This document shows positions 44,236-53,207 of a stretch of 64,000 nucleotides of DNA, in pieces. The notes under the pieces are model-generated. The model was not told the DNA's origin, did no database searches, and saw only the letters and a list, made by a program, of their open reading frames with translations. Both the position numbers and the translations under genes were made by a program. The stretch lies in NCBI GenBank assembly GCA_002243285.1, contig CP022585.1:3832641-3896640 (forward strand), read 5' to 3'. This stretch comes from Candidatus Fluviicola riflensis (GTDB lineage: Bacteria > Bacteroidota > Bacteroidia > Flavobacteriales_D > Crocinitomicaceae). Positions within the stretch are counted from its first letter, which is position 1; every line of letters starts with the position of its first letter.

Positions 44236-47223
44236 ATGTTGAGTCGCATACTTGTGGGATTGCTCCTTTGTATTCCTGTTTCTTTTTTCGCACAATCTTC
44301 CTCTTTTCAATCGTATTGTAACGAAGCTTACGCAGCCAATCCGGAAGTTCCGGGAGGTTTGCTGGAGGCAGTTTCGTTTGTGCAAACCCGTATGACGCTG
44401 CTTCACGCATCCGTTCAGGAATCATGTACAGGAATGCCGCGCGCCTGGGGATATATGGGCTTAATCGCCGATGGTGAAGGTTATTTCAACAACAATCTTT
44501 CGCTTGTTTCAGCTAAGTCGGGAATTCCTGCAGTTTCCATTCTTGCGGATCCTGCGGCGGAGATACTTGCTTATGCGACGGCTTACAATGCAATTTCAAT
44601 GGAAAAATCGGATCTTGTTCATAGTAAAATAAACGCCGCATTTATCAAAACCATCTTGTTGGAACTTTCCTTTATTCCTGATTCGGGAGCGGTAAACGAC
44701 TTTGCGCGTAACAGTGAAGTGTACGAAGTGTTTAAATTCCTCAACAATCCTGAATACCAGGTGCAATATGGATTCCCGAATTACAATTTCGATTTGCGGA
44801 GCCTATTCGGATCAGATAATTATAAGGTACTTTCTTCACCGAAAATCGTGTTTACGGAAACGGCTATTTCAACTCCGGGAGGCATTCAATACCGACCAAA
44901 AGTAAGTATTGCGAAATCAACTCAATACGGCCCCGCAATTTTTAATCCGGCAGCCACTTGTAACTTTAGCTCACGCAATGGGATTGCCGTTTCGGCCATT
45001 ACCATTCACACGATCCAGGGAACATACGCTGGAGCTATTTCGTGGGCACAAAACTGTAGCTCGAGTGTTTCGTACCACTACGTTATCCGTTCTTCCGATG
45101 GCCAGATTACCCAAATGGTACTGGAAGAAGACAAAGCATGGCATGTGGGTTCCGAAAATCCGTATACAATCGGTTACGAGCACGAAGGTTATGTCACCCA
45201 GCCACAATGGTACACCGAAGCTATGTACAATGCTTCTGCCGATCTGAGTCGCGACATAGTCAATTCAGGCTATGGAATACCGGCTGTGCGCACTTATTAT
45301 GGCGCTTCGAGCGACGCGACACAAACATTGGGCGGATGTACCAAGATCAAAGGTCATCAGCACTATCCCAACCAATCACATACCGATCCGGGAATCAACT
45401 GGGACTGGGAAAAATATTACCGCCTGATCAATAACAATCCGACGGTCACTACACTTACGACCAGTTCGGGTTCATCCTATGATTCAGGAGGTGCCGCCGG
45501 CAATTATACCGACGACGAGCGCCTGATCTGGGTCATTGAACCGACAAATGTTTCCTCGGTTTCGATCAATTTCACACAGTTTTCTGTAGAACAGGGTTAC
45601 GACAAACTCTTCATTTATGACGGTAATTCCATTGATGCCAACCTGATCGGCGCGTATACGGGAACAACCTCACCGGGAACGATCAATGCTTCTGGCGGAG
45701 CGCTTACGCTGGAATTTCGTTCAGACTGCGCAACTGCCGGAACAGGCTGGGTGGCCAATTGGACCAGTACAAGTTTGGATACGGAACCGCCTTCTTCGGT
45801 GGTAGAAATCATTCCGGATTACCAAACCACCAACTTTACCGTACATTTTACCGATTCGGATATAGGGGCCGGAGTTGCCAAACAATATGCCCGTGTTTCG
45901 GATAAAGTTAATGCTTCAGCCGATTGGCACGGAAATGCTGATTACGGATACCTCGATGAATCATTCGATTCAGAAGCCACAGCCTGGTCGGAAGTAACCG
46001 GTGACTGGAACCAGGTGAATCAATCATACGAAATGACCGATATAACGCAAAGCAATTCCAATGCTGCCATTCCCATAATGCAGGACAGTTTGCACGAATA
46101 CCTGTATCACTGGAAACAAACCATTACTTCGTCAGGGGTCAGTCAGCGTGCCGGAGCTCACTTTTTCTGTGACAACACGTCATTGCCCAATCGGGGAAAT
46201 TCCTACTTCGTTTACCTGCGGGAAGGAACCAATGTGGCGCAGATTTACGAAGTCATCAATGATACCTGGACGCTTCAGGCAGAAGATACAGTGGTGGTTA
46301 ACGAAAATATCACCTATGATCTGAAAGTAACATACGATCCGGAAGGCGGATCTATACAAGTGTACGTCGACGATGCATTTGTGGTGGAATGGATCGACCC
46401 CGATCCGTTGAAAATTGCTAACGGGTTCAGCTTGCGTTCGGGTGGTTGTGGTGTTCGCTACGATGAAGTAAGTGTCTATCAATCACGCTACAACCAGCTT
46501 GATTTGTCGATCGGGACCGATTCCATGATCCGTTATCAAAGTGACAATGGCGCTGCTGCCGCAAAAGTCGCAACACTGGTAGTCGATTATTTGGGAAACT
46601 GGTCGTCGGTTGCTGATGAAGAATACCTCATCGACTGGACTTCTCCGGAATTGATTTCCATAAACGACGGAATTTCCGGGGTAGATATCGATACCATTTA
46701 TGCACCGGTGGTTTCGGCTAACTGGAATTTCACTGATCTGCATTCAAGCATCAATCACTACAGTTTTGCGGTTGGTACATCTGCCGCAACACAGGATATT
46801 CTGCCCTGGACCAATGCCGGAATGGTCAATTCGATTAATCATGTATTGCCAAATCCTGTTCTTGGAACAACATACTTTGTACATGTCCGCGCCGAAAATG
46901 AAGCCGGATTACAAAGTGAATTTGTGAGCGACGGGCAGATTTTACTGGAAGAACCACCTTCAACGGCAGGTTTATCTGAAAACGAACTGCACATGAGTAT
47001 TTATCCTCAACCGGCAAGTGATAACCTGCATATTGTCGGAAACTGGAATCATGCAACGCTTCAATTGGTGGATTTATCGGGAAAATTGGTACGTGAACTA
47101 ATCATTGATACTCAGGAAGGAAATATGACACTTAATGGTCTTGCTTCAGGTTATTACCAATTGGTGATCGGAAGCGATAATGGCTTCAGCTCACAAAGAA
47201 TATTGATACATCAGGAAAATTAA
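44236..47223 (+). CDS. Secreted N-acetylmuramoyl-L-alanine amidase with CUB and T9SS domains
   Basis: 995 aa. Signal peptide (MLSRILVGLLLCIPVSFFAQ). After an N-terminal helical region (about 20-200) comes an Amidase_2 domain (about 255-395) with zinc-site residues in ITIHTIQGTYAGAI, SYHYVIRSSDG and GCTKIKGHQHYPNQSHTDPG. A CUB domain follows (about 415-515: GYDKLFIYDGNS; LTLEFRSDCATAGTGW), then a lectin/LamG-like region (about 580-760), an FN3-like region and a T9SS sorting domain (SIYPQPASDNLHIVGN). It cuts the amide bond between MurNAc and the stem peptide and, being exported by T9SS, probably acts on other cells' or shed peptidoglycan. Confidence 0.93.
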   Translation: MLSRILVGLLLCIPVSFFAQSSSFQSYCNEAYAANPEVPGGLLEAVSFVQTRMTLLHASVQESCTGMPRAWGYMGLIADGEGYFNNNLSLVSAKSGIPAVSILADPAAEILAYATAYNAISMEKSDLVHSKINAAFIKTILLELSFIPDSGAVNDFARNSEVYEVFKFLNNPEYQVQYGFPNYNFDLRSLFGSDNYKVLSSPKIVFTETAISTPGGIQYRPKVSIAKSTQYGPAIFNPAATCNFSSRNGIAVSAITIHTIQGTYAGAISWAQNCSSSVSYHYVIRSSDGQITQMVLEEDKAWHVGSENPYTIGYEHEGYVTQPQWYTEAMYNASADLSRDIVNSGYGIPAVRTYYGASSDATQTLGGCTKIKGHQHYPNQSHTDPGINWDWEKYYRLINNNPTVTTLTTSSGSSYDSGGAAGNYTDDERLIWVIEPTNVSSVSINFTQFSVEQGYDKLFIYDGNSIDANLIGAYTGTTSPGTINASGGALTLEFRSDCATAGTGWVANWTSTSLDTEPPSSVVEIIPDYQTTNFTVHFTDSDIGAGVAKQYARVSDKVNASADWHGNADYGYLDESFDSEATAWSEVTGDWNQVNQSYEMTDITQSNSNAAIPIMQDSLHEYLYHWKQTITSSGVSQRAGAHFFCDNTSLPNRGNSYFVYLREGTNVAQIYEVINDTWTLQAEDTVVVNENITYDLKVTYDPEGGSIQVYVDDAFVVEWIDPDPLKIANGFSLRSGGCGVRYDEVSVYQSRYNQLDLSIGTDSMIRYQSDNGAAAAKVATLVVDYLGNWSSVADEEYLIDWTSPELISINDGISGVDIDTIYAPVVSANWNFTDLHSSINHYSFAVGTSAATQDILPWTNAGMVNSINHVLPNPVLGTTYFVHVRAENEAGLQSEFVSDGQILLEEPPSTAGLSENELHMSIYPQPASDNLHIVGNWNHATLQLVDLSGKLVRELIIDTQEGNMTLNGLASGYYQLVIGSDNGFSSQRILIHQEN

Positions 47224-47365
47224 AAATGCTATAAATGACATTTCAGCGAATCAAAAGTGTCGTTTAGAAAATATGACAGGGGGAATAAGGAAGAAAGTAT
47301 CACCTTTACAGGAGCAAAGAGAAAAAATAGCTTTGTAAGATATTTTCCTCTACCTAAAATCATTA

Positions 47366-47396
47366 AAACCCGATCTAACGATTGGGTTTTTTTCTT
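47366..47396 (+). terminator. Rho-independent terminator
   Basis: A 10-bp stem (AAACCCGATC with GATTGGGTTT, one mismatch or wobble) around TAAC, followed by a run of T. It lies about 140 bp after the amidase stop; nothing else is seen between. Confidence 0.8.
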
Positions 47397-47464
47397 TTTG
47401 TAAAAACGTAAAAAATATAAGCAGATCCTACTCCACCAACGAATTTCGATTTTTGCTATCACAG

Positions 47465-47633
47465 CAGTCCCGTAGGGACGAAATAGGGTAGATAAAAGAT
47501 GATTCGATTGTCATTTTATCCGCCTTAGGCGGAGTAAGACCACATCCGATATAGCATGTAAATATCTCACCCCTATGGGGTGATAGGATGGTTATACGTT
47601 TTCATTGTTACCATATTTCGTCCCTATGGGACT
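47465..47633. repeat. Complex palindromic intergenic element
   Basis: The outer arms AGTCCCGTAGGGACGAAAT and ATTTCGTCCCTATGGGACT are inverted repeats at the two ends. Inside are two further hairpins: TCCGCCTTAGGCGGA (47519-47533) and TCACCCCTATGGGGTGA (47567-47583). This multi-hairpin form is familiar from Bacteroidota intergenic regions and may be REP-like, mobilised by a REP-associated tyrosine transposase elsewhere (inference). A half arm of the CAGAT repeat (AAATCTGTGCCATCTGTGG) follows at about 47672. Confidence 0.8.
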
Positions 47634-47726
47634 TACATGGACAACCAAATTTACCGTCAAACTATCCTTGAAAATCTGTGCCATCTGTGGCAAAAATTCA
47701 TCAGCAATCAATGATATTTGTCGATA

Positions 47727-48905
47727 TCATTCTCCAAAAACCTTCGGCCGCTGGCTAAAAAATTGCTGTTCCAATTGGTTCACCACTTTTACGCCGGGAA
47801 AGTAATAGAGTAAAATCTGCCGGTAACTGTATCCATATCTAGCCATTTTCATGGCACCTTCCTGGCATAAACCCACACCATGCCCGTAGCCGCGACCACG
47901 TAGTACCACGTCCGTTCCTTCGGGATAACAATTAAAGAAAGTTGATTTCAGATTGAATTTGGTGCGGATGTCGCGCAACGGAATTCCAAGCCAAGGATAT
48001 TGAAAAAAGGCCGCCCGTTCGGGTTGATTAAACGTAAAGATCATCGGCCCCAATACCGAATCATTGATCGGATAGTTGTATTGATTCACAAGGAATTCGG
48101 TCCAATTCTGCTGCGGAATGCGTTTTTCCCAGGTTGCCTGTTTGGTGTAAATACAAAACGTGTCTTTGAAAGTATTCAGATAAGATACTTTGTTGTTCCA
48201 GACGTAATCCGGTTCGCTGGTTTGTCCGCCGCAGTTTGCATGAAAATAAGCATCAACGAGCTGACTCCGGTTGTCTGTCATCACGACACCTTTTGTTTGC
48301 CGAACTGCCGTATCGATCAATGGCGTAAACCGCAACTGGTAATGATACGCCTGGCAATGAACACGGTCGCACAATCCAAAACCTTCTTTAATATGCCGGT
48401 CTTTGTACTTTAAGGCATACGTCCGGCTCATCACAGTCTGCACTTTGTAATATTCCAAATCGCGCCCACCGCCACCTTCCGATTCAACCACACCGCCCAG
48501 GTAATACGACATATCCACCAGGTTCACGATTGTGAGTGAACTGCCCACACCGGTTATTTCAACATCTTCACGGTATTTGCGTTCTTTCACTTGCGGCGTG
48601 CGGGTACTGTACGTGATCGAATTGCCCAGTTTGGTCGCCACCAGGATCACTTTCTCATACGATCCCGATTCAACCGTTCCGATCTTTACCGATACTTTAT
48701 TGTCTTCGGTGATTGACAAATCAACAAATTCGTTGGGGAGTATTGTTCCGAGTTCCGTGGTATCGCCGATGATATTGTAACTGCCTTCATCGTAAGCAAA
48801 CACGATACGCTTGATTTCATAATCGCGCAAAACCCCGATCCTCATTTGTTGGGCAACAAAAAAGAACGGCAATAAAATCATACAACATGTGAGTATGCGC
48901 GTCAC
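47727..48905 (-). CDS. SpoIID/LytB domain protein
   Basis: 392 aa. Signal peptide (MTRILTCCMILLPFFFVAQQ), then the SpoIID domain with VQTVMSRTYALKYKDRH, ADAYFHANCGGQTSEPDYVW-like (VDAYFHANCGGQTSEPDYVW) and the C-terminal RGYGHGVGLCQEGAMKMARYG. SpoIID homologues are lytic transglycosylases acting on denuded glycan strands, or amidase activators (LytB). It lies 43 bp downstream of lpxB in the same direction, so it is probably part of that operon and acts in the cell wall. Confidence 0.9.
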   Translation of the reverse strand: MTRILTCCMILLPFFFVAQQMRIGVLRDYEIKRIVFAYDEGSYNIIGDTTELGTILPNEFVDLSITEDNKVSVKIGTVESGSYEKVILVATKLGNSITYSTRTPQVKERKYREDVEITGVGSSLTIVNLVDMSYYLGGVVESEGGGGRDLEYYKVQTVMSRTYALKYKDRHIKEGFGLCDRVHCQAYHYQLRFTPLIDTAVRQTKGVVMTDNRSQLVDAYFHANCGGQTSEPDYVWNNKVSYLNTFKDTFCIYTKQATWEKRIPQQNWTEFLVNQYNYPINDSVLGPMIFTFNQPERAAFFQYPWLGIPLRDIRTKFNLKSTFFNCYPEGTDVVLRGRGYGHGVGLCQEGAMKMARYGYSYRQILLYYFPGVKVVNQLEQQFFSQRPKVFGE

Positions 48906-48948
48906 AACAACAAAGTTAACGGTGACCGACCTGCTTAAAATCCGACGG

Positions 48949-50061
48949 CTAAATAGTTTTCAACAAGGATTGTGCAACTTTTTCAGAAGCACCACCTTTA
49001 CCAAGCATTGCCTTGATCTTCGCATAGCCTTCTTCGATCGTTGCGCGCTTGGGCTGGCCTTTCAGAATCAGGGAAAGTTCTTTCTTCAATCGTTCAGGAT
49101 TACAGTCGTTTTGGATGAGTTCCGTCACGATTTCTTCGTCCAGAATAAGGTTAATGAGCGAGATGTATTTCACATTTACCAAACGCTTGGCGATCCAGAA
49201 AGAAATCGGATTCCCCATATAGCACACGACCTGAGGGATGCCAAAAAGCCCGGTTTCCAGCGTGGCAGTTCCTGAAGTCACCACAGCCGCTTCCGACTGT
49301 TGCAGCAATGCGTAGGTTTGACCGAAAACCACCGAAACATTGTGTTTCCCGATGAGTTGATCGTAGATTTCTTTCGACATATTGGGTGCTCCGGCAATCA
49401 CAAACCGGTAAGCAGGAAATGCGTCTACGAGTGTGAGCATGACAGGAAGTTTTTTCTTCAGTTCCATCACCCGGCTTCCGGGAAGTACGGCAATAATCGG
49501 TCGCGGATCATCCGGGATGGAAAGCGGTTCTACCGGTTGTTCGTTGTATTGTTCAATAGCGTCGAGCAACGGATGCCCCACATATTCGACTTCGTAATTG
49601 TGTTTGGCGTAGAACGGTTTTTCGAAAGGCAGGATCACAAAAAGCTGAAACACGTCCCTACGGATTTTTTCCACTCGTTTTTCTTTCCAGGCCCAAACCG
49701 TAGGTGAAATGTAAAAATAGACTTTGATTCCGCGTTTTTTCGCCCACTCGGCAATTCGCATGTTGAATCCCGGATAATCGATGAGTAACAATGCATCCGG
49801 TTGAAACGCTTCAATGTCTTCTTTGCAGAAGTGAATGTTGCGCAAAATAGTGCGAATATTCATCAGCACTTCCACAAAACCCATGTAGGCCAGCTTGCGA
49901 ATATGCATCGCCATGGTTCCGCCAACGGCTTCCATTTTATCGCCGCCCCAAAAACGGATATCCATATCGGGTTCGGAACGAAACAATTCTTTCATGACAT
50001 TGCTGCCATGCAGATCACCAGAGGCTTCTCCGGCAATGATATACAATTTTTTTGCGGCCAT
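48949..50061 (-). CDS. lpxB: Lipid-A-disaccharide synthase
   Basis: 370 aa from the ATG at 50061 (MAAKKLYIIAGEASGDLHGS); the open frame extends to 50208 but the family begins at this motif. Conserved features are GEASGD, MGFVEVL, LIDYPGFN, SPTVWAWKEKR, VGHPLLD, LPGSR and the acceptor-site ATLETGLFGIPQVVCY. A GT19 glycosyltransferase, it joins UDP-diacylglucosamine and lipid X in lipid A synthesis. The start overlaps the preceding stop by 1 bp. Confidence 0.96.
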   Translation of the reverse strand: MAAKKLYIIAGEASGDLHGSNVMKELFRSEPDMDIRFWGGDKMEAVGGTMAMHIRKLAYMGFVEVLMNIRTILRNIHFCKEDIEAFQPDALLLIDYPGFNMRIAEWAKKRGIKVYFYISPTVWAWKEKRVEKIRRDVFQLFVILPFEKPFYAKHNYEVEYVGHPLLDAIEQYNEQPVEPLSIPDDPRPIIAVLPGSRVMELKKKLPVMLTLVDAFPAYRFVIAGAPNMSKEIYDQLIGKHNVSVVFGQTYALLQQSEAAVVTSGTATLETGLFGIPQVVCYMGNPISFWIAKRLVNVKYISLINLILDEEIVTELIQNDCNPERLKKELSLILKGQPKRATIEEGYAKIKAMLGKGGASEKVAQSLLKTI

Positions 50062-50372
50062 TAGCGTATAAAAACAACGTACACAATATACGGAATAAAA
50101 GCCGCACATCCGATGATGACTCCACGTGCCAGATCGTAACGCTCTTTGTTGAGGAAGAGGTAGAACCAACCCAGGTTCGGGATGCACGCCAATGAAAGAA
50201 ACTTGCATTGTACCATACTGTCAATGGTAAATTTATGCCACAACTGCGAAAAATAGAAATCCTGCGTTACGGCAAGAATCCATATTACCAATGGTACGGA
50301 AAGGGCCGGCGTTAAAAGGCCGATGAAGAATCCGACGGTAACGCGGATGTTCCAGGTGAATTTACGTTTCAT
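50061..50372 (-). CDS. Small membrane protein between surE and lpxB
   Basis: 103 aa with three probable membrane segments (VTVGFFIGLLTPALSVPLVIW, FLSLACIPNLGWFYLFL, VIIGCAAFIPYIVYVVF) and basic termini. It overlaps surE by 4 bp and lpxB by 1 bp, so translation is coupled. No named family is recognised. Its place in a lipid A operon suggests an envelope role. Confidence 0.8.
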   Translation of the reverse strand: MKRKFTWNIRVTVGFFIGLLTPALSVPLVIWILAVTQDFYFSQLWHKFTIDSMVQCKFLSLACIPNLGWFYLFLNKERYDLARGVIIGCAAFIPYIVYVVFIR

Positions 50373-51133
50373 GAAAACTGTTCGTTAAGACTGTTGATGG
50401 CGGAATACGCCGTTAAATCAAATTGTGTGGGAACTATCGTTGCATATCCGTTGGCGAGGAAATACAAATCGGTATCGGTCGATTCTTCCTGCACGTCGAA
50501 GGTTCCGGTAAGCCAATAATACGTTTTTCCGAACGGATCCTGGCGCTTATCGAAACGATCTTCCCAAAAAGCATACGCCTGACGACACACTTTGATGCCT
50601 TTCAGATCGTCAGGAAGCACATTCGGGATGTTTACATTGAGGCAAACACCGGTTGGCAAACCATTCTTTAGAACGTTACTTATTACTTTAGATGCCACTA
50701 TTTTTGCCGCTGAAAAATCAGCATCGTGATCAAAATTATCCAATGAGAATCCGACACTCGGGATGTGTTCCATCGCTCCTTCCACTGCTGCTGACATCGT
50801 ACCCGAATAAAGAATATTGGTAGAGGCATTGCAACCATGATTAATGCCTGAAAGCAGCAAATCTGGTTTGCGGTGTAAAATTTCGTAGACGCCCAGTTTC
50901 ACGCAATCTACAGGAGTTCCGGTACAGGAATAGGCTTCAATTCCTTCAAATAACTGTTCCGGATTCAAGCGCAGCGGATCGTGAATCGTAATGGCGTGTC
51001 CCATTCCCGATTGCGGTTTGTCCGGAGCGATCACCACAATATCGCCAAACGGCAATGCGACTTCTACCAACGAGGCAATTCCCTTGGAGAGCAGGCTATC
51101 ATCATTGGTTATAAATATCAGCGGACGGCTCAT
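50369..51133 (-). CDS. surE: 5'/3'-nucleotidase SurE
   Basis: 254 aa. SurE features: FITNDDSLLSKGIASL, VVIAPDKPQSGMGHAITI, CTGTPVDCVKLGV and LLLSGINHGCNASTNILYSGTMSAAVEGA. The usual NDDG metal motif reads NDDS; the two metal-binding Asp residues are intact, so activity is expected. It removes phosphate from nucleoside monophosphates. First gene of the surE-membrane protein-lpxB-SpoIID run. Confidence 0.96.
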   Translation of the reverse strand: MSRPLIFITNDDSLLSKGIASLVEVALPFGDIVVIAPDKPQSGMGHAITIHDPLRLNPEQLFEGIEAYSCTGTPVDCVKLGVYEILHRKPDLLLSGINHGCNASTNILYSGTMSAAVEGAMEHIPSVGFSLDNFDHDADFSAAKIVASKVISNVLKNGLPTGVCLNVNIPNVLPDDLKGIKVCRQAYAFWEDRFDKRQDPFGKTYYWLTGTFDVQEESTDTDLYFLANGYATIVPTQFDLTAYSAINSLNEQFS

Positions 51134-51232
51134 GGATCAATTTTGCGTAAAGATACGGTTTCAAACAAAAACCGGTCATGAGAAGAATGTGGAAGGGGAG
51201 AAAAGTAACAAGTGATCAGGAAGTAATGAATG

Positions 51233-51574
51233 CTATTGAATATTTAATAATTCCAAGCAAGCCAACTCATCATCAATAGCAAAATCAATTATACTGGTAT
51301 AATGCCTTCTCAATAAATGCTCTATTTCAGTAGAGGTTTGATTTCGTGATCGAATCCAAATGATTTTTGGCGGATGCCCCCAAATCAACGAAAAATCGTA
51401 AAAATCAGCATCGAATGTTGCTATTGTATACGCTTCTTTCTTCGCATATTCCCAAATTTCACGATCCGTTGAGTTCTCGATTCCCAGTTCTCTTACTTGT
51501 TTGGCTTCGGGATAAAGGTCAAGAACACGTTGTACGAGTCTGTGCGAGATATTTTGATCGAAAAGAATTTTCAT
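51233..51574 (-). CDS. DUF5615 PIN-like toxin
   Basis: 113 aa from the ATG at 51574 (MKILFDQNISHRLV). The LFDqNis..L start and TIATFDADFYDF (second acidic cluster) and KIIWIRSRNQT are typical of the DUF5615/Mut7-C PIN-like nucleases. Three or more Asp positions of the PIN site are visible. The start overlaps the DUF433 stop by 4 bp. Predicted RNase toxin of a type II-like pair. Confidence 0.88.
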   Translation of the reverse strand: MKILFDQNISHRLVQRVLDLYPEAKQVRELGIENSTDREIWEYAKKEAYTIATFDADFYDFSLIWGHPPKIIWIRSRNQTSTEIEHLLRRHYTSIIDFAIDDELACLELLNIQ

Positions 51575-51792
51575 GAAGCAATTCCAAGATGCCCTTCCCT
51601 GGAAGCGGCAAAGAACAAACAAGCACTAATGCTTTCTTCAGACAATTGCGGAAAATCAATGATAATTTCCTCTTTGGTCATACCATTAGCGAGCCAACCC
51701 AATACATCAGCAACGGAAATGCGTGTCCCTATCAAAATGGGTTTACCGAATCGCTTTTCAGGGTCAATTGTTATGAAGTCATTCAAATTCAT
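51571..51792 (-). CDS. DUF433 antitoxin
   Basis: 73 aa. FITIDPEKRFGKPILIGTRI followed by SVADVLGWLANGMTKEEII and DFPQLSEESISACLFFAAS is the DUF433 pattern, a winged-helix-like DNA-binding protein. It pairs with the overlapping DUF5615 gene; DUF433/DUF5615 pairs are a recognised toxin-antitoxin arrangement, so it likely neutralises the toxin and represses the pair. Confidence 0.88.
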   Translation of the reverse strand: MNLNDFITIDPEKRFGKPILIGTRISVADVLGWLANGMTKEEIIIDFPQLSEESISACLFFAASREGHLGIAS

Positions 51793-51926
51793 AGGTTAAA
51801 GGTCGGAAATTATTTTTAGATGTCCTATCCTACTTAAAGATCTCGCAACATTAGAAAGTACATAGACGGGAAAAAGCACCCTAAAAAAGGAGGAAATCAA
51901 TCCCTTTACCGCAAGTAACCTCTACT

Positions 51927-52130
51927 ATGATTATAACATTGAAAAAAGGCACAACCAAGAAATCTATCAAGAAATTACTTGATAGAGTTTCCAAGGAAAT
52001 GCGCCAAAATAGTGTGGGATGCAGAAATAATACTGCGGAACGATCAAATTAAAAGTAGATGGATTACAATCCAAAAGCAATTACGTGATGAATGAGTATA
52101 AACTGTTCTTAGATTCCAACGTATCCTTTT
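51927..52130 (+). pseudogene. Decayed antitoxin and PIN toxin pair
   Basis: From the ATG at 51927 the frame reads MIITLKKGTTKKSIKKLLDR, the start of a common Bacteroidota antitoxin. After about 29 codons the match continues in another frame (CGTIKLKVDGLQ) and then a third (QKQLRDE-stop). The stop overlaps an ATG at 52092, and one frame later LFLDSNVSF appears, the start of a PIN-domain toxin, breaking off at the next gene. At least two frameshifts are needed, so the pair is dead. Confidence 0.7.
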
Positions 52131-52134
52131 ACAA

Positions 52135-52575
52135 TCAAAAAACCTCCTTCCCTTTACCCGTTGTAATCAAACTGAACAAACTTTGATGGATCAGCATGCT
52201 CCAGCCGTTTGAGCAATCATCGAAACATTCAAATTGAGGAACCAATCCTAAGTGCGTGAACAGGAGTTGCGTTTTATCATCCTTTCGGGAGATTTCAAAA
52301 CTGATGGTTGTTCCCGTCCATTCTGTTTTATGATTCACAAAACTGAGTTCACTGTCGGTCACAAGCCACACGACTTTTTGGTCGGGAATAACTTCCACTA
52401 CCCGCTGTTTTGACATGTGAACGTCACCGAAACGATACGTAAACTCGTCATGGAGCTTCTTTGTGTTTCCTTCAATTTCTCCCGACCACCAATGGCTCAC
52501 GTTCATAATGGCGTTGAATACTTCTGCCGGAGTTTGATCTAACAAAAGCGTTGTTGTAAAATCCTGGTTGTTCAT
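52135..52575 (-). CDS. SRPBCC (START/AHSA1-like) protein
   Basis: 146 aa. FTTTLLLDQTPAEVFNAIMNVSHWWSGEI is a typical AHSA1-type start (shown here as FTTTLLLDQTPAEVFNAI, then HWWSG), followed by RVVEVIPDQKVVWLV, TGTTISFEI and a C-terminal helix NGWSMLIHQSLFSLI. It is a ligand-binding helix-grip protein; the ligand is unknown. It lies 21 bp after the DinB-like gene in the same direction. Confidence 0.85.
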   Translation of the reverse strand: MNNQDFTTTLLLDQTPAEVFNAIMNVSHWWSGEIEGNTKKLHDEFTYRFGDVHMSKQRVVEVIPDQKVVWLVTDSELSFVNHKTEWTGTTISFEISRKDDKTQLLFTHLGLVPQFECFDDCSNGWSMLIHQSLFSLITTGKGKEVF

Positions 52576-52596
52576 GTTGGTTCGTTTTGTGTTTTG

Positions 52597-53076
52597 TTAT
52601 TTAAGTAAAATCAATTGTCCCATGTGATACCCCAAATGGCTCGCGCGGGTAAGGATGATGTTTAATTTGTTGCGGTGTGGTTCTACCACGAATTCTTCGG
52701 CAGAAACAGCGGTATGTTTTTGAAACCATTCATCCGTCGATATACTGTCAAATTTTTCGGCCAGAAATGCCATTTGTTTACTCCATAAAGCTCTTAACTC
52801 CGTTACCGAAGGAAGATCAGAAATCGTTTTATCCGGAGAAGCAATAAATGGTTCAAATAATTCCGGGTACAATTTATCACCAAGATCCAATAGAGGAATC
52901 ATGCTATCATGCACCGCAATGAGATGTCCCAACAGGTAAATTCCACGATTTTTGCCTGGCGCAATTTCGTTTTGCAATTGCTCATCTGTAAGAGAAGAAA
53001 AAAGTGTGTCTGCTTGTTTCATTAATGCATTCCATCTGTCGAATGTCATTTTGACCATTGTTTGATTCGCGTTCAT
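52597..53076 (-). CDS. DinB-like superfamily protein
   Basis: 159 aa from the ATG at 53076 (MNANQTMVKMTFDRWN); an earlier in-frame Met at 53178 lies in the shared promoter. It has the four-helix DinB/YfiT look: FDRWNALMKQADTLFSSLTD, YLLGHLIAVHDSMIPLL, LWSKQMAFLAEKFDSIS and ASHLGYHMGQLILLK. His residues in HLIAVHD and SHLGYH could bind metal. Divergent from the GlxA-type regulator, which may control it with the SRPBCC gene. Confidence 0.82.
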   Translation of the reverse strand: MNANQTMVKMTFDRWNALMKQADTLFSSLTDEQLQNEIAPGKNRGIYLLGHLIAVHDSMIPLLDLGDKLYPELFEPFIASPDKTISDLPSVTELRALWSKQMAFLAEKFDSISTDEWFQKHTAVSAEEFVVEPHRNKLNIILTRASHLGYHMGQLILLK

Positions 53077-53207
53077 GTCTTTGTTTTGAGTTTGGATTTT
53101 TACCTGAGACAAATGTATTGTCTTAAACGTGAACCGAAAGGGTGTGAAAAAGACATTACAATGGGTTGATTTGGACAAAGTGAATTTTTATCTTTGCTCA
53201 AAAAATC

